DNA from: Cercis canadensis
Taxonomy: Eukaryota; Streptophyta; Magnoliopsida; Fabales; Fabaceae
Direction of reading: 5' to 3'
NCBI GenBank assembly: GCA_003255065.1
Contig: QAOA01000573.1
Coordinates: forward strand, 469,854 to 533,853
DNA length: 64,000 bases
This document shows, in pieces, positions 22,701-35,000 of this stretch. The notes beneath the pieces were generated by a model that saw only the letters and a program-made list of their open reading frames with translations, did not search any database and was not told the DNA's origin. The position numbers and the translations under genes were made by a program. Each line of letters begins with the position of its first letter. Within the stretch, counting starts at the first letter, position 1.

Positions 22701-25700
22701 AAACCCTTGAAGAGGCATGGGATTGAATCTATCCCATATTTTTCCTTGGAGATACTTAGGAATTGTTGCAGTACTAAAATATAAGATACTTAGACGAGGA
22801 ATATTCATGTTCTTTAGTCACTCAATTTTTTTTTTTTTTTTTTAATTTTATAATTTCAGATTTAAACCTAAAGTTTATATTTACTACACTCTGTCCCCTA
22901 CTAGCTGCTTTGAGTATTTTATTGGTAACCATGTATACATATATTCTAATTTTCTGTTTTTTCATGAAAACAGGCAATATCATTTTCTGATTTTTTCTTG
23001 GCTGATATTTTAACTTCCATGGCAAAGGTTTGGATCCTCTTCTTCAATATTGCCACTCTCCAGGCACTTCTGCACGCCATTTACATTTTAATCTTTTTGA
23101 TAAATTACCAGGATTTCAACCATAATTACATATTTATTTATAGACCTATAAGTACATACCTCTGCATGCATTTGTATGTATATCATTGTAAGGTGCAAAG
23201 ACTGACACAACCTGAGAGTTTTGAATAAGGACATTTATTTGTCCAAATTTAGGTTTTCAATGATGCACTTCTTCTGATTGTGATGGCCAGTTTTATGTAG
23301 GTCTTTTCTGATTTGGAGCGTTCAGTATGTCGAATGGTTCATCGACAGGTTTGATTCTGATAAATTAAAGTTGATTCATTGTATTGTATTGAATTGGAAT
23401 AGAATCAACAATATTGATGATATTGCCTTGTTCCAGGATTTTAATTATTCCCTGTTTCCCTAGACTTCCTTGTTATTTTCTATTTTATCTTTTATTATTA
23501 AATGTTTTCTTGTAAAGACCAAAGACCGACTTACAGCAGAGACTTTATTATTGGTTCTTACCTAATCAAGTAGATCTTAAGTAAATTTGGTGAAACAAAT
23601 TGGAAGGTTAACCTCAGCTGATTCTTCTTGACTGGAGTCATAAAGAACCTGAATAAGATCCAATGAGAAAATATATCAACAGATGATCTAATGTGTTTGA
23701 TAGAAGCCAATTATGCATTCCTAAGGTGATATTACCAAAATTTTGTTACTCAGCACTGTCATATTTTTGGGTCTAAAACTATCTAGAGGAATATTTGAAG
23801 GGTTGCTATTACCTGAAGATATTTCTGATTGGACAGTCAGGATTTGGAATATTGTCAGTAAAAGACTTATTAATATCTCTGTGTATTTTTTGTGTAATTT
23901 TCCAGTTTACTATTATGATTATGATAGAGTCCAGTTGACTTCAAGTACATGTTAAAATATTTTGTCAGTATTGTGATTATGGATCATGTCATTTGATTTT
24001 GTTCATAAGTTTGATTCCTTTCTGCCACTCTGGGCCCATAAAAAGGTCTGTCCTGACTCCTTAGGAGGTGAATTAATCCAATTTACTCTTGCTGTTAGTT
24101 TTCCTTGACCTGTTTAGCCATTTTTCATGTTATTACTGTACCTAATCCCTCAAGTTCACCAAGGAAAAAACTGTTAATCTGTAGAAAATGTGATTTCCTT
24201 TTTGAGAAACTTTCTCATGCGCATTAGGACTTGAAATTGATGGTGCTCTTAAAATTTAAAATTCATAACCCTTTTAGGAAACTATCTAAGCACCTTCATT
24301 TTGTTTGTAATTAAGGAGACCTGTTTGAGGTGGCTATGGGATATCTTTGGCCTTCTCTCTCTCTCTTCTTAAGGAACTGTCTTTTCAGCTGTTGCTAGGC
24401 AGTTTTTATTTCTCTGAATACCTGGATTGCTGCCCCTCTTGGCACTGTTATGACTGAAGTTAACTACTTTTCCTTGACATGTGCACAAACTGGATGTTGG
24501 GGAAGGGGGGTGGGCATCTGGAGTTGATTAGATAGCATTGTTCTCCATATCAGCTAAAACAGAAGGGTGGATTTTGTGATTGCGGGATGTGCACTTTGTC
24601 CATAATAATCATGCTTATTAGTGAACAAGCTTTTACACTTGAGTGTGGACTTCCTGGAATGCAGAGAAAAATAAATTGTCTGCCTAACCATTAGGTTTCT
24701 GGTGATAAGGTTTCTTAATTGCCAAATTCCCAATAATTTAATGTCGTTCTCTGTTCCATAAAGCTTATTTATTGACAAATTAGAATTTTTTGACATGTAT
24801 GTATCTAGTTTTGCTTTAAAGTAGATGCTTATATTCTCACATAAGGGAATGGTTTGTAGGTTGCCACAATTGCTTGGTTAGAAGCTGATTCTGTTTGTGG
24901 CAGTCACTCTGTTGCAATCCCTCTAGTTCTTGTCTTGCCTTACCTGTTCCGTTTGTTCCAATGTCTCCGACAATACAAGGACACTGGGGAGAAAACAACT
25001 CTTCTGAATGGTAAGATCTCTCAATAACTCTTATTTATGCTCTTTTTATTTCTAAAACTTATATTGGTTACTTTTTAAGTTTTTTAGTTTAGTGAACCTG
25101 GTGTTATTTGTTAGAATTTTATTTTGTTGTCTCTTAGGTCTTTGTCATATCAGAATAATATTTCTGTTTAATCAATATGATACAGATATACAATTTGAGA
25201 ATCTAGTGCTTGTTCGATCTGTATTGTACTGTGTGCTTTGCTTCCAAATGGTTAAGGACTGCATTTCTTGATTCTTCTAATCTATGTATTTTTCTCCGCC
25301 ACAAAATGGCATGTCAGCTCTCCTGGACATCTTTAATCATTTGGAAATTCGTGCAATATTAAAGCCCCAATAATTTCTTATATTATTTTTCTATGTGAAA
25401 CTTTGCTGGTCACTGGTAAGTGTTTAAAGGCTAGTAAAATTTGACAGCTGGACTTGGGGTATATTTTTTGTATTGTCCTTTAAAGGTCTATATCCTTTGT
25501 TTATGATTTGATTATATTCTGTTGTTTTTTCTGTTAGCTGCTGGTTTTATATGATCTCTTCACTGCACTTTAAATCCTAAACCCTAAATTCTTCGATCAT
25601 CAACTTTTCATGTTTTCTCAAACAGATGGTTTTACTGCTTTAATATAATACTACTTTCTTTGCTTATGGTTTCAGCTTTGAAATATTCAACCGCAGTGCC

Positions 25701-27170
25701 AGTGATCTTTCTTTCTGCCCTTAAATATCATGTCTTCCCTGATAGGTGGACAAACTTTTATAGGCCTCTCTGGCTTCTCTCAAGTGTTGTGAATTCATTA
25801 TACTCTTTCTACTGGGATGTGACTCGTGATTGGGACTTGAGGTATGCCAAATGCTTTTCCTCTCACCTTTAATAGTATTTTTTTAACTTAAAGCGCAACT
25901 GGATCTTTCTTTTCTTTCTTTTTTCTTTGATAGAAGTAATGCACTACTGGATTAAGTCTCTCTTTCCTGTTGGGTTTCTAATATGGAAATGGTTGAAGTT
26001 AACATCTGGTGATTAGACTTCTAAAACTTCCTTACAAGTGAGGATTCTATTGGAACTTTACTTTTCTGAACAGACACAAAAATATGTGTTACCTTTATAT
26101 TATAATAATGTTACTTGTGATCAGAGTCTTGATCATGTGATTTAGTGGTCTCAGTTGATAATGTTGGACAGGGTATTCTAGAAATTGTGGTGTTAAATAT
26201 GTTTGAAACTCATTTTATGAGGATGGCTTGTGTTAAAATTGGTCAAGCCATTGAGCGATGCTGATCAATATCTCTTTCTCTTTTGGCAGTGGCTTCACTC
26301 GGATATTCAAGTTCACCAAACCACATTTTTGCTCCCATCTGTTACATGGAAGGCTATGGGTGAGGAATGTTTTATGATAATAGACTGAAGTTCAAAATGC
26401 TTAAAAGAAAAACAATCTATGACTTAATAATGATCTGTCAACTTGAAGAATTTGCTAGGCATGTTACCTTTTTGCTCCAACACCTTAATTGTGCTTAATA
26501 GGAGTGAAAATGGGAGGAGTCGAAGGGGGATAACTGAAAATTTTTAGTGTATCTGTGGATCATGTGTCTCCATACATTGTCAATTTTCATTCTCCTCCCC
26601 TTCCCTGCTTCCATGCCTGAACTGTCAAGTGTGACTTGCGCAGTTGTTTGCAATGTAAACTTACAGGCAAAATCTGAGTCAATCTTATCGCTGTAGAAAA
26701 TTTAATAAAGGTTGATTAAATTCATGATGCTGTAACTTAGTCCATTGCTTAATCAACCTTTTGAACTGGTTTATTTGTTTGTTTGTTTTTATTTGATTTT
26801 AACTGGTATTTTAAAACCCACTTTATAAAAAGAATAAAATATTAGATATTTTTAAAGAAAAATTGTTCCTCAAAGTCCTGCTGCAATTTATATATACACA
26901 TGGGAATTGCAGGTTTACTTTTGGGTGATTGGAAGCAACCTGGTTTTGCGTTGCACATGGACATACAAGCTGTCTGCCCATCTCCGGCACAATTACCTCA
27001 CTGTGTTCACAATTGCCGCCTCGGAGATTTTTCGTCGTTTCCAGTGGGTATTTTTCCGTGTAGAAAACGAGTGGAACAAGATGAATTCCAAATCACATAT
27101 TCAGCTCTCAGCAATTGAAATACCAAATGAGGAAGAGAAATTACTTGATTCAATAAACCACAATGTATAG
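19793..27170 (+). CDS. EXS (ERD1/XPR1/SYG1) domain membrane protein without SPX domain
   Basis: Thirteen coding exons: 19793-19871, 19967-20097, 20498-20536, 20671-20763, 20938-21054, 21249-21344, 22202-22315, 22974-23027, 23301-23348, 24860-25010, 25676-25841, 26290-26359, 26913-27170; 471 residues, frame kept throughout. The protein has a short soluble N-terminus (MFGGLVIPTNSP), then several hydrophobic segments (VLMFLIWGFICC, TLMVWLWGINLWFF, VILYAAVVMILIFPF), then the EXS signature region (FSDLERSVCRMVHRQ, CLRQYKDTGE, LKYSTAVPVIFLSALKY, SFYWDVTRDWDL, GSNLVLRCTWTYKLSAHLRH, EIFRRFQWVFFRVENEWNK). It resembles the Arabidopsis EXS-only proteins (At5g35730/At2g32295 kind). Yeast Erd1 and animal XPR1 relatives act in Golgi sorting and phosphate export; the plant role is not settled. 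The intron after 22315 has a GC donor (CAG/GCAAGT). Confidence 0.92.
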
Positions 27171-28097
27171 ACTATGAAATAGTATGATGCCCTGGCAGAG
27201 TCATTTGAGGTTATATTTCAACATTCCAGTGATAGCGTTCTCCATTCATTTGGTCATATCAATTGCTTTGCCGGTTTATAATATATCATTCTTTGTTCAC
27301 AAAAAGAATGGTTTTTTCAGTGATTACATTCTTTAATTAGTCATGTATTCGTTCATATATTAACACTGTTGTTGTGTATCTCGGCATATCACTGTTCATC
27401 AACAAATTCTGAAATCATACAAGGAAAAGATGCACTTTACCTTTACTTGCCCCCATGAACTAGATGGAATACCTCGAGTTTGTTCTATCATTTTCCGATG
27501 CAGAATTACCAAACCCTAACTAGAAAAATGGTTGGTTGCGTATAACATCCTCCTCCAACACTACCAAAACAAGATTGTGCCCTTGCTTTTGGCAGGTGGA
27601 CCATCACCAATCTAAGCAAATTGAACTAACGGTATTCCGTAAGTGAGTTTGCCCTGCCTAGCTTTTCCAGGATTAAAGCAGGCAGCTATTATCTACAATA
27701 TGCAGAGGTGGGGCTCCATTTTGGTTGTGCTCACGAATCAGCCAAGTCGACGTTGTCAAACTATATTTGAGCGGTGTCTTGTTTTCAACCAGCACAAACG
27801 ACACATTAGTAGGACCCTTCTAAGAATTTAGTGGCAAGGAAAAGTATCTATCTCACCCTTCCACACCCTTTTATCCGATCATCATATTTGATTAGAACAG
27901 GATGCTAAACATCCAATCACTACTTTGAAAGAACTTGCCAGTGACATAGCCGCATGTGCACGTGTCAACCACCCAGTGAGTGGTTCCTCCAAACTAGATA
28001 ACAAGCAAACTTGGATTTACTTAACTCTTAACCACTCAAACGCCTTCTAGCATCTGTAATTCTCTCTGTGAATCGTGAAACCACCAGGATGGCCTAA
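27171..28097. other. 3' flank of EXS gene and promoter region of cyclin gene
   Basis: The two genes run in the same direction, about 0.93 kb apart. The first part should be the EXS 3' UTR; the last part, before ATG 28098, the cyclin promoter and leader. No clear TATA box was picked out. Confidence 0.4.
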
Positions 28098-28919
28098 ATG
28101 TTAGATGCCGGCGAGGGCGAGTACGCCAACCATGGGCGGCAGCAACTGCTGGAAACGAGCCAAGCCGAGCTGACCTTGCCAAGAATGCTCTGTGTCCTGT
28201 CTTCCATCTTAGAGAAGCTGGTTGCTCGAAATGAAAAGCTCGTGGACGGCTTGAACCAGCAGCTAGACAGGCAGAGCTGTGGCTCTGTAAGACTTGGAAA
28301 GCGCTTGAATGCATTTCATGGCGTAAGAGCACCAAGTATAAGCATACCTAAATACTTGGAGAGGATATATAAGTACACTAATTGTAGCCCATCTTGTTTC
28401 GTAGTTGGGTACGTCTATATAGACAGGCTTATACATAGGCACCCTGACTCGCTCGTTATATCCTTGAATGTGCACAGATTGCTAGTTACTAGTGTCATGG
28501 TTGCTTCCAAGATGCTGGATGATGTGTAAGTCAGAGTCTCTATCTCTCTCTTTTCGTGGGCTAATTTTCTTGAAGAGGTTTGTTGTTATAACACTGAATT
28601 GAAGAAGGTGGGAGTTTAGTTCATTTTTCTCTTATATTGCAGACATTACAACAATGCGTTTTATGCTCGAGTTGGAGGAGTGAGCAATGCTGAATTGAAC
28701 AGGCTCGAATTAGAGTTGCTCTTTCAATTGGATTTTGGAGTTACGGTAAGCTCTCGGGTGTTTGAGAGCTATTGCTTGCATTTGGAAAAAGAGATGCTCT
28801 GCAATGGCACCGGCCTTAAGATTGAAAGGGCATTGGTATCTGCCGCTGTGGGTGACCATGGGACTGAAATATCAGTGGAAAACAACCAAAGCTCTTCTCC
28901 ACCTCAAATTGTGGACTAA
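28098..28919 (+). CDS. CYCU1-1: U/P-type cyclin, CYCU1;1 type
   Basis: Two exons, 28098-28525 and 28643-28919, 234 residues. The intron splits the valine codon in LDDV/HYNN. The cyclin box spans about residues 80-185 with the family signature (HGVRAPSISIPKYLERIYKY, CFVVGYVYIDRL, LNVHRLLVTSVMVASKMLDD, FYARVGGVSNAELN, LELLFQLDFGVTVS, FESYCLHLEKEM). U-type (also called P-type) cyclins resemble yeast Pho80 and bind A-type CDKs. Start chosen at the first ATG in frame with the conserved body. The position next to the COL and PEX22 genes matches At3g21870 in Arabidopsis. Confidence 0.93.
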
Positions 28920-29046
28920 CCTGAGTCTTTCGTTTTGATTATTTTGGGGCAAGTTTCTTTCTTCCTTTCTTTTTTCTTCTTGTATTACATATTTCATGAC
29001 ATAGGTTGTCAAACCTTCATGGTTCTGAAGAAAAGTTATCTAACAT

Positions 29047-29067
29047 AATATATATATATATATATAT
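29047..29067. repeat. TA microsatellite
   Basis: About ten tandem TA units. Confidence 0.9.
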
Positions 29068-29744
29068 TTTGAGGGGATTATCTAACATAATATATAGGAT
29101 ACATTAAAAAAGTTTATTTCGCTTATAGTAACTTCAAATCGAGTTTCTTGGAATACCTTCCATTTTCAGCCGCGCTGCTCTTGACATGTGGCACCAGAGC
29201 ACACATGAATGGGACCTGAGCATTTACCTAACACCAGCAAACCCCACTTGCTATTATATGTCCCTTCCGAGTTCCGAGCCTCCAGCTATGTATCTAATCT
29301 AACTACACTCATTAAGTCAAAACCAATTTCAGATGAATTCACCGTCCAATTTATTATTTTCAAAGCAACATTTAATATAATATACCTCTGGCTTTTAAGA
29401 GTTGCCAATAATTCATTAATTTCTTTTCCTTGCAGCTTTTAGTTAACATTTGGACTACAAAATGAGAAATAATTTATTCTTTTTACATAAATTTCAGTTA
29501 AAAAATTTAGCCGGAAAAGAAAATCTACTTCACTCATTTTGCAAATTTCACTCTCAACTATATCTCCTTCGGTATTAATCATACGTTACCAAATTACCAT
29601 GTAGTGATCATGCTGGAAATTGAAGGTTAATCTCACCATACCTAGTAAAGAAAAATAATTTCATTAAGAAAGTAAATGGAATACATACTAATTAAGAACA
29701 CATAAGAAATAATATATGAAAAGTAGCACAAATACAATTAATAG

Positions 29745-29970
29745 AGTTGTAAATCAATTGGTTACAAGGCTCTCATTGCAAGAAGATGATCTTATGTTTG
29801 AGGCTTCTCATTGATAAAATGAGGATCTCAAAGCATTTTCTCACACAAAACTATAACTGTAGATATTTTGATAGTTGTGCCCTGGAGTAGGGACGGCTTG
29901 TCCCAATTTTGATAAGCTTGGCTCTATCCAAAGGCTTAAGCCTTGGTTCCTTGGTTACCAAAAAAAAAAT
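29745..29970 (+). mobile_element. SINE-like element, degenerate
   Basis: Starts with a tRNA-like head (caattggttacaaggctctc as an A-box-like part, tgtttgaggcttc as a weak B-box) and ends with aaggcttaagccttggttcc and an A-run at about 29960. No target duplication was found, so borders are approximate. Confidence 0.4.
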
Positions 29971-30349
29971 TATACTCTTTTTGTTTTTTCGAATGAAATT
30001 ATAATCATGTTTGGAGGTGATTCTCCAAGAATTGATTTGACAAGAATTGCTTCTAGAATAATTGATTTTTGAAAAAAGTGTGTGTTTAGATTAGCTTTTC
30101 CAATAATCATTTTTATTTTTTAGAGAGAGTTGAAGATGGAATAATCAATTTTAGAAAGTATACAACTAAATAAGCATTGGAGAATTTGATTTTTGAAGAA
30201 GTTAATTGAAGTTGCTTATCTTCAAATAAATGTGCACATTTTTTGGCGAGAAAAAATTTAGAACTGTACAAATTAATTATTTACTTGTATGAGGTAATAA
30301 ATAGAGAATTCATTATAGTAGAATCATTTTTTACTCATACATGCACCAC

Positions 30350-31360
30350 AAACCTAAACACCAAAGAACCCTTACACATCCTCAACACTAAATCATAATT
30401 CATAAAGCCAAAGCCCTAAACACTAAAACTTAGACTCTAAACTCTAAACACTAGATCCCAAATCCTAAATCTAAGACCGTAGATCCTAAATCCTAATCCT
30501 AAACCCATTACCTTAAACCCTACACACTAAACTCTGAACACTAGCCTTGAATCCTAAACCTTAAGACTAGAGATTAGAGTTTTGGGGTCTAGGCCAAGGA
30601 TTTAGGATTTAGAGCTTGAGTATTTTAGGGATTAGGGTTTAGACAACATGAAGCATTATGGTTTATTGATAGGGTTTATGGTCAAAGTAGAAACTAAACC
30701 TTATTCCCTAAACCATATACTTTAGACCCTAAACCATAAATTCTAAACCTTAAATCATAAAACCTAGACCTTCAACCCTAAATTGTAAACTCTAAACCCC
30801 AAAATATAAACCCTAAACCACAAACTACAAACCCTACATTCTAAACTCTAAATCCTAAACCTTACACCTTAAAGCCTATATCCTAAACATTAAACCCTAA
30901 ACCCAAAAATCTTAACCCTACCACCTTAAAACCAAACCCTAAACCATATATCCTAAACCTTAAAACCTAAAACACTAACCCCTAAATCTTAACTCTAAAA
31001 CCCTAACCCTTTAAACCCTAAATATCTAAACTCTAAAATACTAAACTTTAAACCCTATAACCTAAACCCAAAATCCTGAGCCCTAAATCCTACAGCTTAA
31101 AACCTAAATCCTAATTCCTAAATGTTAAACCTTAGTCTTTAAGCCCTAATCCTTAAACCCTAAGCCCTACAACTTAAAACCTAATCCTAAACCTTACAAC
31201 TTGAATCCTAAACCTCAAACCCTAAATTCTAATCCCTAAACTCTAAATCTTAAATTCTAAAATTGTAAACCCTAAATCCTATATCTTAAATTTTAAAACC
31301 CTAAATCCTAAAATATAATTTCAAATCTTAAATTCTAAGACCTAATCCCTAAACCTAATG
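30350..31360. repeat. Interstitial telomere-like tract, degenerate CCCTAAA units
   Basis: About 1 kb made almost wholly of variants of aaccctaaa/ctaaatcc at a period of about 7 to 8 bases, the unit of Arabidopsis-type telomeres. Most units read CCCTAAA on this strand, but about 30595-30645 reads in the other direction (ggatttaggattt, gggattagggttta), so the tract holds an inversion or two joined tracts. It lies between two ordinary genes and is degenerate, so it is not a chromosome end. Confidence 0.85.
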
Positions 31361-32086
31361 TGATTATCATATTAAAAAATAACCATATATATAAAAGAAA
31401 TAACTACATAACACTAAAAGATATTTTAGATATATTCTATTGGTTTGAGAGAAATTAAATTAAAATTCTTTCATTTTTAAAATAAAATGATATTTTTTAT
31501 CAATTTGAAGAACCAAATAATATTTATTTATTTTTATTATTTTTTTCTTGTATTTGCCAATGAAGGAACTCAATGGTTAAATAAATTATGAAAAGCGGCC
31601 TTCAAGCACCGAGGTTCGAAACCCACCCCCTTAAAAAGTAATAACCTGACACATAAAGATAAAGATAACCTCCAGAAAACGTTAGTACAACGTACCAAGC
31701 AAAAGGAAAAGAAGATGAACCCAAAATATAATAAATAAAATGGAAAAGAAAAAAGAGAGAGATAGAAAAAGAAAAGGCAAAATTTGCATAAAACAAAGCA
31801 TGTGAGATTATTACCAAAAAAAAAAAATAAAGCATATGTAGATTAGAAAAAATTTAAAATAAAAAGTAATACAAAACGTATAGAAAGAAAATTAAATTAA
31901 TCAAATATTAAACCTCCTCGTATCGAAATTCGAAAGCATTCCTTCATTGCTGTCGTTGACGCAGGACATAGCTTCTCTTTCGAACATTCCAGTGATCGGC
32001 GATGAAGGTTCCGAGAATTTGAGTTATCCTCTGAAACGTCATCGCTCGGGAACAAGGAATTTTCACTTAGGAGGAGGAGTTTTGGT
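31361..32086. other. AT-rich flank and promoter region of PEX22
   Basis: Mostly AT-rich. Around 31577-31630 there is a tRNA-like fragment (caatggttaaataaatt, then gaggttcgaaaccc, a good B-box), possibly the head of an old SINE. The last 170 bases lead into the PEX22 start. Confidence 0.4.
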
Positions 32087-35000
32087 ATGGCTGAAACCTC
32101 GAAAGAAGAGCTGTTCCAGCTGATCAAACGGTTGGGAGCTTTTATCACTGTCAAGATGTCCAATCTCTTCTCGATCTCGTTTCAGAATCTGGTATTTTTG
32201 CTCTTTACGCTCTGCTAATTCATGGTAACTTTGTTTTATTTTTCGGAATTTCCCGCGGATCTATATACCTTCTGTGGGTTTGGGCAATAGAACGCTCAAT
32301 TTTCTTTGTCAATTATCACCGGGTAAATGCTTTTGTTTAGAATTTGCGGTTTAATGTTTTACTCTCTCTTTTCTTTTTGAATTTCGTATTTTCTGATGCT
32401 GTCTGGATTATGGTTGATTTTGGAATATAATTCTTGACTGAAAGAGTACATAAACTATGATTGGAGAAACATGAGCACAAGAAGTAAACAAATTGATACT
32501 TTTATATAGTGGGTTGCTGAAAGATGCCGGTATGAAAAACACAAAGTCGATGTTTTTGCCTGATTTAAGCGGAGCAGGAAGTGAAAGTTTATTACAGTCA
32601 AATTTGTTTTTATTAATGGTAAGAAGGTGACTGCATAACTTAAAAACTCAATCTTGTTATGATTGTTTGCTTGGCTGCATATGGTTATATTCTTTGGGAA
32701 GATACTCACTCCTGATCAAGAACGGGCTCTCCAAATTGTTCTGTTTCTGACATTGAGTTGGCACCTTAAACCTTAAACTCAGTGTACGTTTGCTAGGGGG
32801 AGTAATGAGGGTAAATTTTACGGGGTATAATTTTTGCACATACAAAAAACAACTTGAGCTACCTTTGGGCTTTGTAGGTTACTGTAGGTTGATCCTAGAG
32901 ATATTTTTTATGTCAATTGACTTTTTTAATTAATGTTTAAAATTATATCCTAGTAAAATTTACCCTCATTACCCCCGTCTACCAAACACACCTCAGTGTA
33001 ATCTGACTGATTGGCCCATTTTTCAAATACAGAACAAATTTTTAAAGGTTGTTTTGATATATACCGCATTAGTTCTTAGGGTATCCTTCCCTGTATTCTG
33101 GGCATAGTTTTCTATACTTGGTTTTTGTCAGGTCTAATGTCTGAAGCCATCTAAATGAATTCAATGAAATGGTGGATGGATATGCATTACAACCAAGACC
33201 TACCACTGGAGGTTGTGGTCTAGTAGTAAGACTCACTCTAATATGGTTTGGTGCTAAGGAGATCACAGGTCATAGGGTCATAGGTATTGAATGATGCTGG
33301 GGCAATGAGAATTATGCCCGTGAATTCTTTTTGGGTTACATGACAGCACAGGGATTTGAACCGTGGGCCTCTTGGCCCTACAAACTACCCAAACCCCTAA
33401 CCATTAGACCACTCCTAGTGGCTTATGCCCATTAATTATTGTTCACATTGTGTCTTACCTTTTTTCCTTTAGTGGGTAATGGGTCAGGCCATCGCCAGAC
33501 TGCCAGGAGCTCAGGCCTTGTGGCTAGGTGTCCAAATTGCCAAGGAAGGAGCTAAGTCGGGAAAACAAGGATCTCTGTCTAAGCCCCTTGTAGTAGAGGT
33601 TCCCTGCTAGTATGGGGCACTTATGGGGTGATCCTGGAGGGCTTCCAATGGGCTGGTAGCCCTGCTATACCCTTCTTTTTAAAAGGAAAAAAAATAAAAA
33701 ATGCACAAGAGAAGAGAATGATAAGAAAATAACAAAGAAACCAGGTTTAATAGGCCTGGAAAGTCATATGGTATAGGAGTCTAGAATATTATTTTGGTCT
33801 TTGTTTGAGCATATTCCTTTCAACAATGCCTCAGTTTTTGGTAGTTATACCTCAATATGGGTTATACATTGTCTCATTTTTTCCTTGGAAGTGTGAAATA
33901 AAGCAAGTACCTTCTCCTTTCTTACTATCTAATGAATTTCTTCTTCTATAAAAAAATAAAAAAAATAAAAAATAAAAAATAAAAAAAATTTGAGTTCCTC
34001 ATGATGCTTAACTTGGTAGCAGGATTCACGCTCTATTGGGGCTGTCGCTGGTCTTGCTGTTGCAATTGTCTTCACCTGGAGGCTGCTAAGATCACCTGGT
34101 GATGGATCTCAACGGAGACCACGAAAGCGGCAAGCCTCTACGCCTAGTAGTTCTGGAACCAGTACACATTCTAATGCATCATTAATTCCTTCTGCAGCCT
34201 GCCTATCCTCAGAGGATTCAAGAGCCCAAAATGTTGTTGACGAGTTCTTTCAGCCAGTCAAGGTAAATGTCCTTGTCACTGTTTGTTGCTTTAAGCAAAC
34301 CCTAAACCTTTGGGATTAAGCTTAGTCATATTGGGTTGAGTTTGATTGCTTTGCATATGATGGACAATTCTCAGCTTGCTTTTTCCTCACCTTTTTCCAG
34401 CCAACCTTGGGGCAGATAGTTAGGCAGAAGTTAAGTGAAGGAAGAAAGGTAATGAAATAAATTCTCTCTGGTACTATTACATGCTAATTTAGTTTGATTT
34501 GTCATGCTTATTAAATTATTGTTATGGTTTACATAGGATTTAACATCTTTCAATGATGATAGGAAAAATCCATCTTGGATCTAAATCTTAGTCAATTCAA
34601 AGTCAATTGTTCTGGCTGTTGTTTTAATTGCTATTACTATCTATTATTAACAGTTCAAATATCTGATGCTGAAGTATTCTGAATGTCTAAGGCCCCAAGC
34701 ATTTTCTAATCTCCTTGATTGAGAATCGTATAGCTATGAATCATCTTCTTTTTCCCATTTCAATATGCTATTAAGGGTGGAAATAGGGGGTGTTGAATAT
34801 GCCTCCTCTCCTCCCAGTTTAGAAGTATCCTGATTCCTGACGTGCTGTCATGGTCCTCTGGTGCAAACATCTGAAGCTCATGGATCGATAACAACCTCAT
34901 AATTAAAGGAGTGCTTTAATGTAGCTAGGTGCTTATTACATTAGAACAAAAGAAACAAAAGAAAGTAAAGATTTTAAGATAGAAATAAAACCATTTTTAC

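Larger units (their letters stand above)
28920..30349. other. 3' flank of cyclin gene and AT-rich intergenic DNA
   Basis: Contains a TA microsatellite at about 29047-29067, a SINE-like segment at about 29745-29970, and otherwise AT-rich sequence with no gene. Confidence 0.45.

Noticed and set aside
28036-28335. Open frame of 99 codons on the minus strand
   Set aside because: Antisense of exon 1 of the cyclin gene.
30350-31360. A true chromosome end
   Set aside because: The repeats are degenerate, change direction inside, and lie between genes with conserved order.
30350-31360. A CRISPR array
   Set aside because: The repeats are short, contiguous and degenerate without unique spacers, and the DNA is a plant nuclear genome.
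31577-31630. A tRNA gene
   Set aside because: Has a good B-box (ggttcgaaacc) but no convincing cloverleaf or acceptor stem pairing; a SINE head or chance is more likely.
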